This document shows positions 1 through 7,649 of a stretch of DNA of 64,000 bases, in pieces. The position numbers were made by a program, and so were the translations under genes. The stretch is from the NCBI GenBank assembly GCA_034522175.1, contig JAXHLQ010000001.1:1426001-1490000 (forward strand). The letters are read 5' to 3'. The stretch's first letter is position 1, and every line of letters starts with the position of its first letter. The stretch comes from JAIPDZ01 sp034522175 (GTDB taxonomy: Bacteria > Desulfobacterota > DSM-4660 > Desulfatiglandales > Desulfatiglandaceae). The notes under the pieces were generated by a model. It made no database searches, was not told the origin of the DNA, and was given only the letters and a program-made list of their open reading frames with translations.

Positions 1-1
1 G

Positions 2-268
2 GGGGTGACCCTGGGGGCCCTTTCCATTTCCCGGGATAATGCGGAAAAATTGCGCCACAGAAAGCGGCATCCCACCATCGAAGATGATGTGATCATCTAT
101 TCCGGGGCCACGATTCTCGGCGGGGAGACCACCATTGGCGCTCGGTCGGTGGTGGGCGGTAATGTGTGGATCACCGAATCCGTGCCGCCTGATACCACCG
201 TCCTCCTCAGGCGGCCGGAACTCGATTTCAGGGAAACGGGGAACAAAAAGCAGGACGGAGATACCTGA
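2..268 (+). CDS. cysE: Serine O-acetyltransferase, C-terminal part (cut by window edge)
   Basis: The frame is open from the first base, so the gene starts before the window. The visible 88 residues form left-handed beta-helix hexapeptide repeats (GVTLGALS, then VIIYSGATILGG, IGARSVVGGNVWIT), the acyltransferase fold of CysE/EpsC. The motif around residues 15-25 of the visible part (RHRKRHPTIEDDV) is typical of the CysE C-terminal half, which binds acetyl-CoA. The enzyme makes O-acetylserine from serine and acetyl-CoA in the cytoplasm. The next gene is cysteine synthase, which uses that product, so the two form a cysteine biosynthesis pair. Only the N-terminal helical domain is missing, because of the window edge. 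Confidence 0.85.
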   Translation, partial: GVTLGALSISRDNAEKLRHRKRHPTIEDDVIIYSGATILGGETTIGARSVVGGNVWITESVPPDTTVLLRRPELDFRETGNKKQDGDT

Positions 269-377
269 TAGAGACCTTCGGCCTCAACCGAATCCATGGC
301 CATTGCACCGGCCACTGGTTTTTGGGGTGCTGACACCCGAAACCTGAGACCTGAAACCTTATTCTTCGGAGGTAAGC

Positions 378-1307
378 ATGGCTGAGATCTTTCCTGATGT
401 GACCTGGACCAGCGGTGGCACGCCCCTTGTGCGCCTCAACCGGATGGGTAAGGGACTCAAGGCCCGGATCGTGGTGAAAATCGAATTCCGCAACCCCCTG
501 GGGAGCGTCAAGGACCGTATCGGTGTGGCCATGATCGATGCGGCCGAACGGGCGGGTCTTTTGGCGGAGAAGGCACTCATCATAGAACCCACCAGCGGGA
601 ATACCGGCATCGCCCTGGCCTTCGTCTGTGCGGCGAGGCAATACCGGCTGATCCTCACCATGCCGGAGACCATGAGTCGGGAGCGGCAGAAACTCCTGAA
701 ACATCTCGGAGCCGACCTGATCCTGACGTCCGGGTCGGAAGGGATGCCGGGGGCCATCAAAAAGGCCAAAGAGATCTTGGCGGAATCCCCCGGAGCCTAC
801 ATGCCGGATCAGTTCAGTAATCCGGCCAACCCGGAGATTCACCGTCGTACCACGGCCGAGGAAATCTGGCGAGATACCAAGGGAAAGATCGATATCCTGG
901 TGGCGGGTGTGGGCACCGGCGGCACCATCACCGGGGTGAGTGAGGTGCTCAAAATCTTGAAACCCGAATTCATGGCCGTGGCCGTTGAACCGGCTGATTC
1001 CCCCGTGCTGTCCGGGGGAAAGCCGGGGCCCCACAAGATCCAGGGCATCGGCGCCGGGTTCATCCCGGAGGTGCTCAAAACCGAACTGATCGACGACATC
1101 GTGCAGGTGAGCAATGATCAGGCCTTTGAGACCGCCCGGGATCTCGCCAAACATGAGGGCATTTTGGCCGGCATCTCCTCCGGGGCCGCCGTGGCTGCGG
1201 CCTTGGATGTTGCGGCCCGGCCGGAGAATGATGAGGATAAGTTAATCGTCGCCATCCTCCCCAGCACCGGGGAACGCTACTTAAGCACGCCCCTTTTTCA
1301 GGAATAG
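378..1307 (+). CDS. cysK: Cysteine synthase (O-acetylserine sulfhydrylase)
   Basis: This 309-residue pyridoxal-phosphate enzyme makes cysteine from O-acetylserine and sulfide. Lys45 in GSVKDRI is the expected Schiff-base lysine; PTSGNTGIALA is the substrate/phosphate loop, and GTGGTITG (about residues 176-183) is the glycine-rich phosphate-binding loop. The ATG at 378 has a good ribosome site (GGAGG at 370-374). Length and motifs are full and intact. It lies about 110 bp after cysE, probably in the same transcript. CysM-type enzymes share the fold, but the PTSGNT loop and the cysE neighbour favour CysK. Confidence 0.92.
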   Translation: MAEIFPDVTWTSGGTPLVRLNRMGKGLKARIVVKIEFRNPLGSVKDRIGVAMIDAAERAGLLAEKALIIEPTSGNTGIALAFVCAARQYRLILTMPETMSRERQKLLKHLGADLILTSGSEGMPGAIKKAKEILAESPGAYMPDQFSNPANPEIHRRTTAEEIWRDTKGKIDILVAGVGTGGTITGVSEVLKILKPEFMAVAVEPADSPVLSGGKPGPHKIQGIGAGFIPEVLKTELIDDIVQVSNDQAFETARDLAKHEGILAGISSGAAVAAALDVAARPENDEDKLIVAILPSTGERYLSTPLFQE

Positions 1308-1376
1308 GCCCCGGCAAACCCTGGAATCTAATCTCCATGCGGTTTCCTTGAGCATACCCCGGTGTTGGTCGATCAA

Positions 1377-1442
1377 ATCGGAATCGCTATCGGTATCGGT
1401 ATCGCTATCGCTATCGCTATCGCCATCGCTATCGGGATCGCC
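1377..1442. repeat. Degenerate hexamer tandem repeat (ATCGCT/ATCGGT)
   Basis: About eleven tandem copies of a 6-bp unit, mostly ATCGCT with ATCGGT, ATCGCC and ATCGGG variants, lie between cysK and the next gene. On the minus strand the array can be read as a Ser-Asp-rich frame (about residues 33-58 of an open frame over 1281-1544), but that frame is only a result of the repeat and has no supporting context. The array is a slippage-prone microsatellite of unknown role. Confidence 0.85.
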
Positions 1443-1524
1443 AGATAGGTCGACCGGCCCGGCATCTTCGCCCCTTACGGCGAATTGAAAACCAAGACCA
1501 TCATAACCAAGGGAGGAACAAATC

Positions 1525-1803
1525 ATGGCACAGGATCCAGGCATCGGTCACAAAATCAAGGCCACCGTCACCGGCGTCAAGGGCGAATGCAGCGCGGGTC
1601 ATCGTGAAGGGGAAACCTTTGACATCAGCTGTCACAACCCTGGCCCGCTCTGCGGGTTTTTCTATCACGCCATCTTTCCGGAGCTCTCCACCTTTCAGTT
1701 CGGGGGCCGCCTTCCCTGGTGGCAGGGGGACACCATCGAGGTCCAGTGCCCTGATCCCCACAACCTGGTGACGCTCAAGCTGGAGCGGACCAGCCGGGAT
1801 TAA
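1525..1803 (+). CDS. TIGR04076 family small protein
   Basis: A 92-residue protein matching the TIGR04076 pattern: an N-terminal strand (IKATVTGVKGECSAGH), a central segment with HREGETFDIS followed by CGFFYHAIFPELSTFQFGG, and a C-terminal PHNLVTLKLERT. Cys23, Cys39 and Cys46 are seen. The family is widespread in anaerobes and has no firm function. The start has a strong ribosome site (GGGAGG at 1511-1516) and the repeat array lies just upstream. No operon partner is obvious. Confidence 0.7.
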   Translation: MAQDPGIGHKIKATVTGVKGECSAGHREGETFDISCHNPGPLCGFFYHAIFPELSTFQFGGRLPWWQGDTIEVQCPDPHNLVTLKLERTSRD

Positions 1804-1854
1804 TAGGACCGCAGGATTGCCGGACTAAGAATAATCCGTGGCTCAGGAGGCATC

Positions 1855-2112
1855 ATGGAAACCGTTCAGGTAAATATTCACGAAGCCAAGACGCAACTGT
1901 TAAGATTGATTCGAGAGGCCCTCAACGGAAAGGAAGTGATCATCGCCAGTATGACATGGGGTCACCCATTTCCTCAATGCTCTGCCCATGAAAATGAATT
2001 TATGGTAAAGGCAGGTCCAAGTCAACTATTTATTCACTATGCAAGATGTGACACCTATATCGCGGTTGTTCGGCACAGCGACTTAAATATGTGCTGTAAA
2101 TTCAGAAGGTGA
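1855..2112 (+). pseudogene. Phd/YefM-type antitoxin, truncated
   Basis: The first 32 residues (METVQVNIHEAKTQLLRLIR to about EVIIAS) match the N-terminal dimerisation and DNA-binding half of Phd/YefM antitoxins, with a good ribosome site (AGGAGG at 1845-1850). After about base 1950 the frame continues into AT-rich sequence with no antitoxin features and runs into the end of higA on the other strand. The normal C-terminal toxin-binding half and the toxin gene are missing, so this is a 3'-truncated remnant; the cut is near 1950. The antitoxin N-terminus could still bind its operator, but a neutralising role is unlikely. Confidence 0.7.
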
Positions 2113-2406
2113 ATATGTTCTAATTGAACGCAATTCTTCTTCTTCAGCGCGTTTTGCACGGTAAAGGTCCCAGCGAAGCTGAAAATTCATCCAAAAATCT
2201 TCTGACATTCCGAAAAATTTGGCTAAGCGCAAAGCTGTGCTAGGTGTAATTCCACGGCGTCCATTGACGATTTCATTAATTCGCTGATAAGGGACACGAA
2301 TTGCCTTGGATAAGTCCCGCTGAGTTATTGACATTGGAATTAAAAATTCCTGAAGCAACATCTCCCCAGGATGAGTTGGTTCTCTGAATTTTGGGATTCT
2401 AACCAT
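2083..2406 (-). CDS. higA: HigA family antitoxin (XRE-type HTH)
   Basis: A 107-residue protein with the HigA signature: THPGEMLLQEFLIPM, then a helix-turn-helix (SITQRDLSKAIRVPYQRINE, about residues 26-45), the typical INGR-like loop (INEIVNGRRGITPSTALRLAKFFG) and MSEDFWMNFQLRWDLYRAK. It should repress its own operon and neutralise HigB. The toxin gene lies directly upstream on the same strand, the toxin-first order expected of higBA. The antitoxin is intact while the toxin is frameshifted, so the module may be an antitoxin-only relic. Confidence 0.85.
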   Translation of the reverse strand: MVRIPKFREPTHPGEMLLQEFLIPMSITQRDLSKAIRVPYQRINEIVNGRRGITPSTALRLAKFFGMSEDFWMNFQLRWDLYRAKRAEEEELRSIRTYSPSEFTAHI

Positions 2407-2429
2407 AATAAACTCCTAAATTACTAATC

Positions 2430-2716
2430 CTAATCGATGATTTCGACGTCCTCAACATTACCACTATTCCATTTAAAACACACTCGATATTGATCATTAA
2501 TTCGAATACTGTGCTGCCCTTCTCGATTTCCGGATAGCGCTTCTAAGCAATTTCCTGGGGAACCATTAAATCGTTAAGATTAGTTGCGGAGTCAATTTGT
2601 TCTAATTTTCGTGTAGCAATTTTCCATAAATTTTGATGACAAACTTTTCGGGCATTCTTGCTATTTTTACCGTCGAAAATGTCTTCAGTCCCTTGGTTTT
2701 TAAATGAGTTTATCAT
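2430..2716 (-). pseudogene. higB: HigB toxin (RelE-like mRNA interferase), frameshifted
   Basis: Reading the minus strand from ATG at 2716 gives 53 residues of HigB (including ATRKLEQIDSATNLNDLMVP), then a stop. Adding one C to the CCCC run (plus-strand GGGG at 2557-2560) restores the frame to the end, giving EALSGNREGQHSIRINDQYR and a C-terminal VEDVEIID, all hallmark HigB sequence. The repaired protein would be about 95 residues, the usual size, and ends 23 bp before higA. Either the toxin has been inactivated by a one-base deletion or the assembly lost a C; several other genes here show the same kind of lesion. Confidence 0.82.
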
Positions 2717-3165
2717 GTATTCTCAGTAGCACGGCATTCATGCTATGTCAATTCATGTTTTTATGCCCAACAATAATTAGATATTAAGCCGTGTCAATGG
2801 CGAGAATACGGACGTAGTTATGCCGAAAATCCTGGTAAAATATTCCGTTCAAAGGTTTTAGTAAGGCGAGTCTAATCCTTCCAGGCTTGAAACCGATCGG
2901 CTCAAGAGTATCAAAATAAGGGTAGCGTTCTTGGAGTCTGGACCGTTATGAAGTTTACGTGTATACTGACAGCATCTCAGGCACCCGAGAAAATGTAAGA
3001 CTGGGAGATCAATGGTTCACAATATGTTAAAAAATTCAGCCGCATACGTCATATAGGAAAGTTTGTGTTGGTTAAGATCGGATCAGATCACGGTGAAGGC
3101 TCAGTATCGTAAACTTCACTCTGGGTATACCCAATTTTTGTGAGGCTGGTAAATCGATCCCTCAC
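2717..3165. other. 449-bp AT-rich gene-free stretch
   Basis: No convincing gene was seen. A minus-strand frame is open without a start codon from 2945 to a TAA at 2784 (it contains QERYPYFDTLEPIGFKPGR and FYQDFRHNYVRILAIDTA); it has a protein-like composition and could be a remnant of a small protein, possibly another toxin, but no family was recognised. A 10-bp inverted repeat (GAAGTTTACG near 2950 and CGTAAACTTC near 3110) brackets part of the region. The base composition differs from the GC-rich core genes, in keeping with an accessory patch. Confidence 0.4.
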
Positions 3166-5874
3166 TCACAGGACCTTTTCGAGTGTCTCTTTCAGGCGCT
3201 TCATCTCATAGGGTTTTGCCAGTGCGGTCTTGGAACCGTACTTCTCGGGATCTGCCATGACCGGATCATTGGAATACCCGCTGGACGCAATGGCCTTGAT
3301 ATCCGGATCGATTTTGACCAATTCTTGAATGGTTTGTTCTCCTCCCATGCCTCCTTTAACCGTAAGGTCCAGAATGACCGCGTCAAAAGGTTCATGGGAA
3401 TCCAATCCATTTCCATATACCTCGATGGCCTCAACGCCGTCTTTCACGGTTTTTATTTCATACCCCAGTCGGGTTAACATCTGCTGAACGAGGTTTCTCA
3501 GCATTTCCTCATCATCCATGACCAGTATTCTGGCTTTAGACCCCGATGTTAACTCGCTTTTCTCACTGTCTTCTTTGGATCCTTCTTTCTCTGCGCCAGG
3601 CAAATATATGGAAACCGTTGTTCCCACACCAGGAGTGCTGTTCACGGCGATATGACCCTCATGTTTTTGAACTATGGCATAGGCCGTAGCCAATCCCAAC
3701 CCCATGCCTTTCTGGACCCCCATGGGTTTGGTGGAGAAGTAGGGATCGAAAAGCTTGTCCATATGTTCCTCTGGGAGGCCTTTGCCCTCATCGCCGATGG
3801 TGATCTTGACATAGTATCCGGCTTTCAAAGCCAAACCAGGATCCTGATCCAGATCATCAATTCGCAGGTTTTCTGCAGTAATGGTGATGGTCCCCCCTTG
3901 GGGCATAGCCTCCACCGCATTCGTCAATACATTCCGGAACACGGCATCCAGCTTATGGGGGTCATGAGGCACCGGCCGCAGATCGTCTTTTATGGATTCC
4001 TCGATTAAAATCCCACTATCGGCCGGAATGATCTTTGCCGAGTTCTTCAAAACCGGCTTCAGGGATAAGACTTCCTTTACCGGCGCCCCGCCTCTGGAAA
4101 GGGCCATCAGTTCATGGGTGAGATCTCGCACCTTATCGGTTGCCCTGCTGGCTTCTTTCAGAAAATGCGACAGAGCAGTTTCCGTTTCAGCCTCCTGCAT
4201 GGCCAGTCCAAGGTTCCCCACGATGATGGAAAGGAGGTTATTATAGTCGTGGGCAATGCCACCTGTCAGGGTGGCAATGGATTCCATCTTCTGGGCCTGG
4301 TGCAACTGGGCCTGGAGTTTCTCCTTTTCCTCTTCGGCCTGCTTGCGCATCAGGGCCGATCCGATATGCGCGGCAATGCTTTCCAGAATTTCAATCGTTT
4401 CGAGGGTGAAACGGCCTTTGCGCTTGTCGTTGAGCTGGATCAGCCCCACGATCCGGTCGCTGGTCCGAACCGGAATCAAGGCAATTGATGTATAACCCTG
4501 ATGGATGCAGTTGTTGCGCGGATGCAGCCGGGGGTCCTGATCGGAAGGCAGGTCGAGCGAGGGGAAGGAGTCGTTGGTCCAACTGCTTCCCCCTTTGGTG
4601 AAGAGCGGGCTGGAAGGATCGGTCTTGCCGGATATGACCAGGCCGCAGGTGCATTCGAGACAAACATTGCCGTCCTTGTCCCGGCACACGCCGCCATCCT
4701 TGCCGCGTTCGACCAGTGTGTTTTCGGTCTGCAGAAAATCCTGGGAGAAACCGTCCTGGGCAAAATACGGAAAATCCTCGCCCTCTTGCAGGCGCAGGCC
4801 CACGGCATCAACCCCTGTCCGTTTTTTCAATGCAGCGAGGACGCGCTGGGTGGACTCCTGCAGGTCGCCCGGCTCATTGAGTATCTGCAATATCTCCCGC
4901 CCCATCTCGAGATAGATTTCCGCCCGCTTGCGCTCGATAATGTCCCTTTCAATACCGCGAAAACCGATTGCCTCGCCATTGGCATTTTTGATTAGAGAAA
5001 CGGAGGTGTCCACATAGCACTTTTCTCCGTCTTTTGTTATAAGCTCCCAATCAAAACTTTTTAAAGGTTGACCGCTTGTAAACACTTGATTAAAGGCATT
5101 ATAAACTTTCTCGGCATTCTCAGTGTCCATGAATGCTCTGTTATTCATACCCATTAATTCGTTACTTGAATATCCCAGTGTCCGGCACATGGAATCATTG
5201 AAAAATGTAAAGTTTCCGGACAGGTCCACTTCAAAATAGCCGTCTTCGATTTTTTCCAGTATGGATCTGTATTTCTTCTCGCTCTCCCGCAGTGCCTCTT
5301 CCGCCTGCTTGCGCTCGGTGATGTCGCTCAGCACACAGCGGCAGACCGGCGCGCCGTCTTCGGCTTGAGTGGCGGTTCCCGTCAAATGCGTCCAGATGAG
5401 TGCGCCGTTCGGTTTGACCAGCTGCAGTTCGCATTCCCGGGGTTCGCCCGTCTCAAAGAGTTTTTTACTGTACAGGTAGTAGATGTCCTGATCCTCTTTG
5501 AGGATGAAGCGGGATATCGGCTGCTTGACCAGTGCGCTGCGAGTTGTGCCCAGCAGGGTGGCGGCGGTGAGGTTGGCCTCCAGGATCAGTCCCTTTTCGG
5601 ACAGGGTGCAGTAGCCCACCGGGGCCAGGTGCTGCACCAGTACAAAGGCCATACCCGGGTCAGCGTCTGCGGGCATGCCGGAAAAGAACGCCTCGAAGGC
5701 CGCCAGCCCTCCGGCGGAAGCCCCGATACCCACGATGGGAAAACCGCCGGCCTCCCGGTCGGGTTTCGGTTGCGCGTCAACGGCGCTGCCGGAGCGCTCC
5801 GGCGGCATGCCGGCCTTTGTTTCCCCCGGGTGTGATCCGGCCGGTTTGGTCTGATCTTCTTTCCTCTTTTTCAT
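3166..5874 (-). CDS. Hybrid sensor histidine kinase with receiver domain and vestigial CheB N-terminus
   Basis: Order in 902 residues: a charged N-terminus; a stub of a CheB-type methylesterase domain (about 45-84, with GIGASAGGLAAFEAFFSGMP); PAS (about 86-190); PAS (about 200-318); GAF (about 330-525); the dimerisation/phosphoacceptor helix with GGIAHDYNNLLS; the HATPase domain (N-box NVLTNAVEAM, G-boxes GDEGKGLPEEH and GMGLGLATAYAIV); and a C-terminal receiver with Asp in DAVILDL and the switch Lys in LAKPYEM. It is probably a cytoplasmic phosphorelay kinase. The CheB stub ends in QHLAPV and joins directly to a PAS domain that normally begins LAPVGYC, which suggests a deletion between short LAP(V) homologies. 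No clear ribosome site precedes the ATG, and the gene begins right after a vapC remnant, so its promoter may have been lost. Confidence 0.88.
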   Translation of the reverse strand: MKKRKEDQTKPAGSHPGETKAGMPPERSGSAVDAQPKPDREAGGFPIVGIGASAGGLAAFEAFFSGMPADADPGMAFVLVQHLAPVGYCTLSEKGLILEANLTAATLLGTTRSALVKQPISRFILKEDQDIYYLYSKKLFETGEPRECELQLVKPNGALIWTHLTGTATQAEDGAPVCRCVLSDITERKQAEEALRESEKKYRSILEKIEDGYFEVDLSGNFTFFNDSMCRTLGYSSNELMGMNNRAFMDTENAEKVYNAFNQVFTSGQPLKSFDWELITKDGEKCYVDTSVSLIKNANGEAIGFRGIERDIIERKRAEIYLEMGREILQILNEPGDLQESTQRVLAALKKRTGVDAVGLRLQEGEDFPYFAQDGFSQDFLQTENTLVERGKDGGVCRDKDGNVCLECTCGLVISGKTDPSSPLFTKGGSSWTNDSFPSLDLPSDQDPRLHPRNNCIHQGYTSIALIPVRTSDRIVGLIQLNDKRKGRFTLETIEILESIAAHIGSALMRKQAEEEKEKLQAQLHQAQKMESIATLTGGIAHDYNNLLSIIVGNLGLAMQEAETETALSHFLKEASRATDKVRDLTHELMALSRGGAPVKEVLSLKPVLKNSAKIIPADSGILIEESIKDDLRPVPHDPHKLDAVFRNVLTNAVEAMPQGGTITITAENLRIDDLDQDPGLALKAGYYVKITIGDEGKGLPEEHMDKLFDPYFSTKPMGVQKGMGLGLATAYAIVQKHEGHIAVNSTPGVGTTVSIYLPGAEKEGSKEDSEKSELTSGSKARILVMDDEEMLRNLVQQMLTRLGYEIKTVKDGVEAIEVYGNGLDSHEPFDAVILDLTVKGGMGGEQTIQELVKIDPDIKAIASSGYSNDPVMADPEKYGSKTALAKPYEMKRLKETLEKVL

Positions 5875-5898
5875 GCCAAACTACCCAATGGAATGTGG

Positions 5899-6035
5899 TT
5901 ATACGTTCATTTGGAGTTGGCCTGACCAATTCTGATATCACGCAAGTATCTAATAAATAATTCAAAATTCAATGTCCCTTGGATGATCCTTTTGCCTCTC
6001 AAATTCAAAGCCGTCGTCCATTTTGGGACAACTTA
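5899..6035 (-). pseudogene. VapC (PIN) toxin stub with antitoxin tail
   Basis: From TTG at 5965 the minus strand encodes (L)NYLLDTCVISELVRPTPNER, the N-terminus of a VapC PIN-domain RNase including its first catalytic Asp (D6). The match stops near 5899 and the frame runs into the sensor kinase start region, so at least 80% of the toxin is missing. Immediately upstream, a reading frame ending DDGFEFERQKDHPRDIEF stops in a TGA that overlaps the toxin start, the usual antitoxin-toxin coupling; this looks like an antitoxin tail. The antitoxin body is replaced by the miniature element that begins at 6037. The remnant therefore appears cut on both sides. Confidence 0.65.
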
Positions 6036-6036
6036 A

Positions 6037-6224
6037 CCCTAACGTTGCATAAAGCATTGGCCCAAAATCGTTTCACTCGCTCTATATCAGGTCATCAAGA
6101 AACGCTGTTTTATTTTCAAGACTTCACCGTATGGTCGATACGCTTTCACCCTTGAAAATGCCCCATCGTCCCTTGCTGACCTAATCTATAGCGTTTTGAA
6201 CTCAACTTTTATGCAACGTTACCG
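6037..6224 (-). mobile_element. Miniature inverted-repeat element, copy A
   Basis: A 188-bp non-coding element bounded by inverted ends: CCCTAACGTTGCATAAA on the left (6037-6053) and TTTATGCAACGTTACCG on the right (6208-6224), 15 of 17 matching. Its reverse complement aligns over the full length with the element at 58590-58778, at roughly 80% identity by eye, including the block GGTCAGCAAGGGACGA and the block CCTGATATAGAGCGAG. It has no open frame of note, so it would need a transposase in trans. Copy A abuts the vapC antitoxin remnant. Confidence 0.8.
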
Positions 6225-6400
6225 TTAGCGAGAAGGCTGGGGATGACACAGCCCGGGGTGGGGTATGCTGTTAAGAAGGGGGAAGCAATCGCAAAATCAC
6301 AAAACCATAAAATCAAAACAGCAAGTTAGTTATCAACTTATGACCGTCCCCAATCGAGTCCCCCAACCATCTGTCAGTCATGAGCGACCACTACTTGGGA

Positions 6401-6841
6401 CTATGATTTCAGGCGTGCCAGTTCCGACTTTCTGAGCAGAATTCTGGCCTCTGCAAGACGCTGATAATATGCTTTGATTTTCTTGCTCTGGCCTTTGGCC
6501 ACGGCCTTGAGCAGGTCCCCCTCCAGTTCCGCCACCTCGAGAAGCCGGTAGTAATCGAGGGATTCCTTTAAATGGGCCAGGACAATAAGGCCGGTGAGCA
6601 CGGGATGGTTGTTGGTCACATTGGCGTCCTTATATTGAAAGCCGTGCTCAAGCTCCACTTCCAGCCCCATCTGAAACTGCTTGGGATCGATATCCATTCT
6701 TTTTTTGTTGACCTCGGCCAGGATAATTTTGGTCTCTTTCAGGGAGACCTTCGCCTCTTTCTTCTGGGTCCAGTCGCTCAGTTTCAGTTCCTTGCAGACC
6801 CGCTTGACTTCTTCCACAGTGACGTACGTTGGTATTTTCAT
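6401..6841 (-). CDS. DUF5661-like protein
   Basis: A 146-residue, lysine-rich, probably helical cytoplasmic protein. The segment PKQFQMGLEVELEHGFQ followed by NVTNNHPVLTGLIVLAHLKE and LDYYRLLEVAE matches the DUF5661 pattern seen in many bacteria, whose function is unknown. The start has a consensus ribosome site (AAAGGAGGA upstream of 6841). It stands alone between two miniature inverted-repeat elements. Confidence 0.6.
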   Translation of the reverse strand: MKIPTYVTVEEVKRVCKELKLSDWTQKKEAKVSLKETKIILAEVNKKRMDIDPKQFQMGLEVELEHGFQYKDANVTNNHPVLTGLIVLAHLKESLDYYRLLEVAELEGDLLKAVAKGQSKKIKAYYQRLAEARILLRKSELARLKS

Positions 6842-6888
6842 CCGTTTTTCCTCCTTTAAAGGGTTGGGGTTGGCATCGCTTCATGGGG

Positions 6889-7032
6889 CGAGACCTTTGA
6901 AAAACGCGCCCTTTTGGCCAATCTCGGCGTCAGACTCAAATTTCAATCCTCGAAATATTGAGTATATTCCTGTGGTTGAAATTCTCGTCTTCCTTGAGGT
7001 AAACCAAAATTGAACATTTTTCAAAGGTCTCG
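6889..7032. mobile_element. 144-bp inverted-repeat element (different family)
   Basis: The ends are perfect 16-bp inverted repeats, CGAGACCTTTGAAAAA at 6889-6904 and its complement at 7017-7032. Outside them the flanks are also nearly symmetric (TCATGG on the left, CCATGA on the right). The interior is non-coding and contains shorter imperfect repeats (CAATCCTCGAAATATTGAG). Size and structure fit a non-autonomous miniature element or a long structured intergenic repeat. No second copy was noticed in the window, so mobility is an inference from the ends alone. Confidence 0.6.
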
Positions 7033-7093
7033 GGGGCCATGAACGGTCCGAGTGATGATTGAGCGCCCCGATTCAATCGCGCTGTGCCGATCG

Positions 7094-7477
7094 TTATTGC
7101 TGCGCTTTGATCTCGAATCGGTTGCCGTCAAAATCCTGGATAAAACAGACTTGTGAATCCCCTTTGGGCACACGGGTTATTTTGAGACCATGGCTCCGAC
7201 AGCTTTCCAAAAAATCCTCCCTGTCTTCTACTTCGAGGCATAAATGGACACAGGGAGCGGGGTTATGGGACAGTTGATCGATGACAAAGACCTCAATGGC
7301 ACATGTGTCGTTTCCATAAAGCATGAAAGGGCATTCCAGTTCCGCATCAAACAGGTCTTTTGCGAGCTCACGTGTTAAAAAGGCCGTTTTGATCTTTTTG
7401 AGTTGAAGGATGCCCTCATAGAACTGATCGGCATTGTCTTCTGAACGGGCAATAACGGCCGCATGGTGGAATTTCAT
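7094..7477 (-). CDS. VOC (glyoxalase/bleomycin-resistance fold) protein
   Basis: A 127-residue protein with two beta-alpha-beta-beta-beta modules: MKFHHAAVIARSEDNADQFY at the start and HLCLEVEDREDFLESCRSHG in the second half, ending CFIQDFDGNRFEIKA. His4 and the final Glu of FEIKA are at positions often used as metal ligands in this fold. The substrate cannot be told. It is a single gene on the minus strand, divergent from the kinase at 7650. Confidence 0.72.
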   Translation of the reverse strand: MKFHHAAVIARSEDNADQFYEGILQLKKIKTAFLTRELAKDLFDAELECPFMLYGNDTCAIEVFVIDQLSHNPAPCVHLCLEVEDREDFLESCRSHGLKITRVPKGDSQVCFIQDFDGNRFEIKAQQ

Positions 7478-7649
7478 TATGGCACCTCACTGACAATGGT
7501 ATTGTGTACCCCATATACGAAACAAAGCTCCCTGAGTCAAGCGGCGTTTTGGGCTTCCGGGACGACTTGGCCGGCGCTGCTTGATTTGCGCGGGGGGGTA
7601 TGGTATTCCTGTTCAACCCTGATGAATCCTTAGACAGATACCCGTTCCA

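Noticed and set aside
228..1154. A 308-codon open frame on the minus strand opposite cysK
   Set aside because: It has no recognisable family and lies fully antisense to a clear cysteine synthase; high GC keeps antisense frames open.
1377..1442. Hexamer array as a possible CRISPR
   Set aside because: The unit is 6 bp with no spacers, so it is a microsatellite. No CRISPR array was seen anywhere in the window.
1281..1544. Minus-strand frame rich in Ser-Asp repeats
   Set aside because: It only translates the hexamer array at 1377-1442; no start site or context supports a protein.
2784..2945. Minus-strand frame with protein-like composition, as a small gene
   Set aside because: No start codon, two stops just upstream and no family match; kept only as a possible remnant in the 2717-3165 description.
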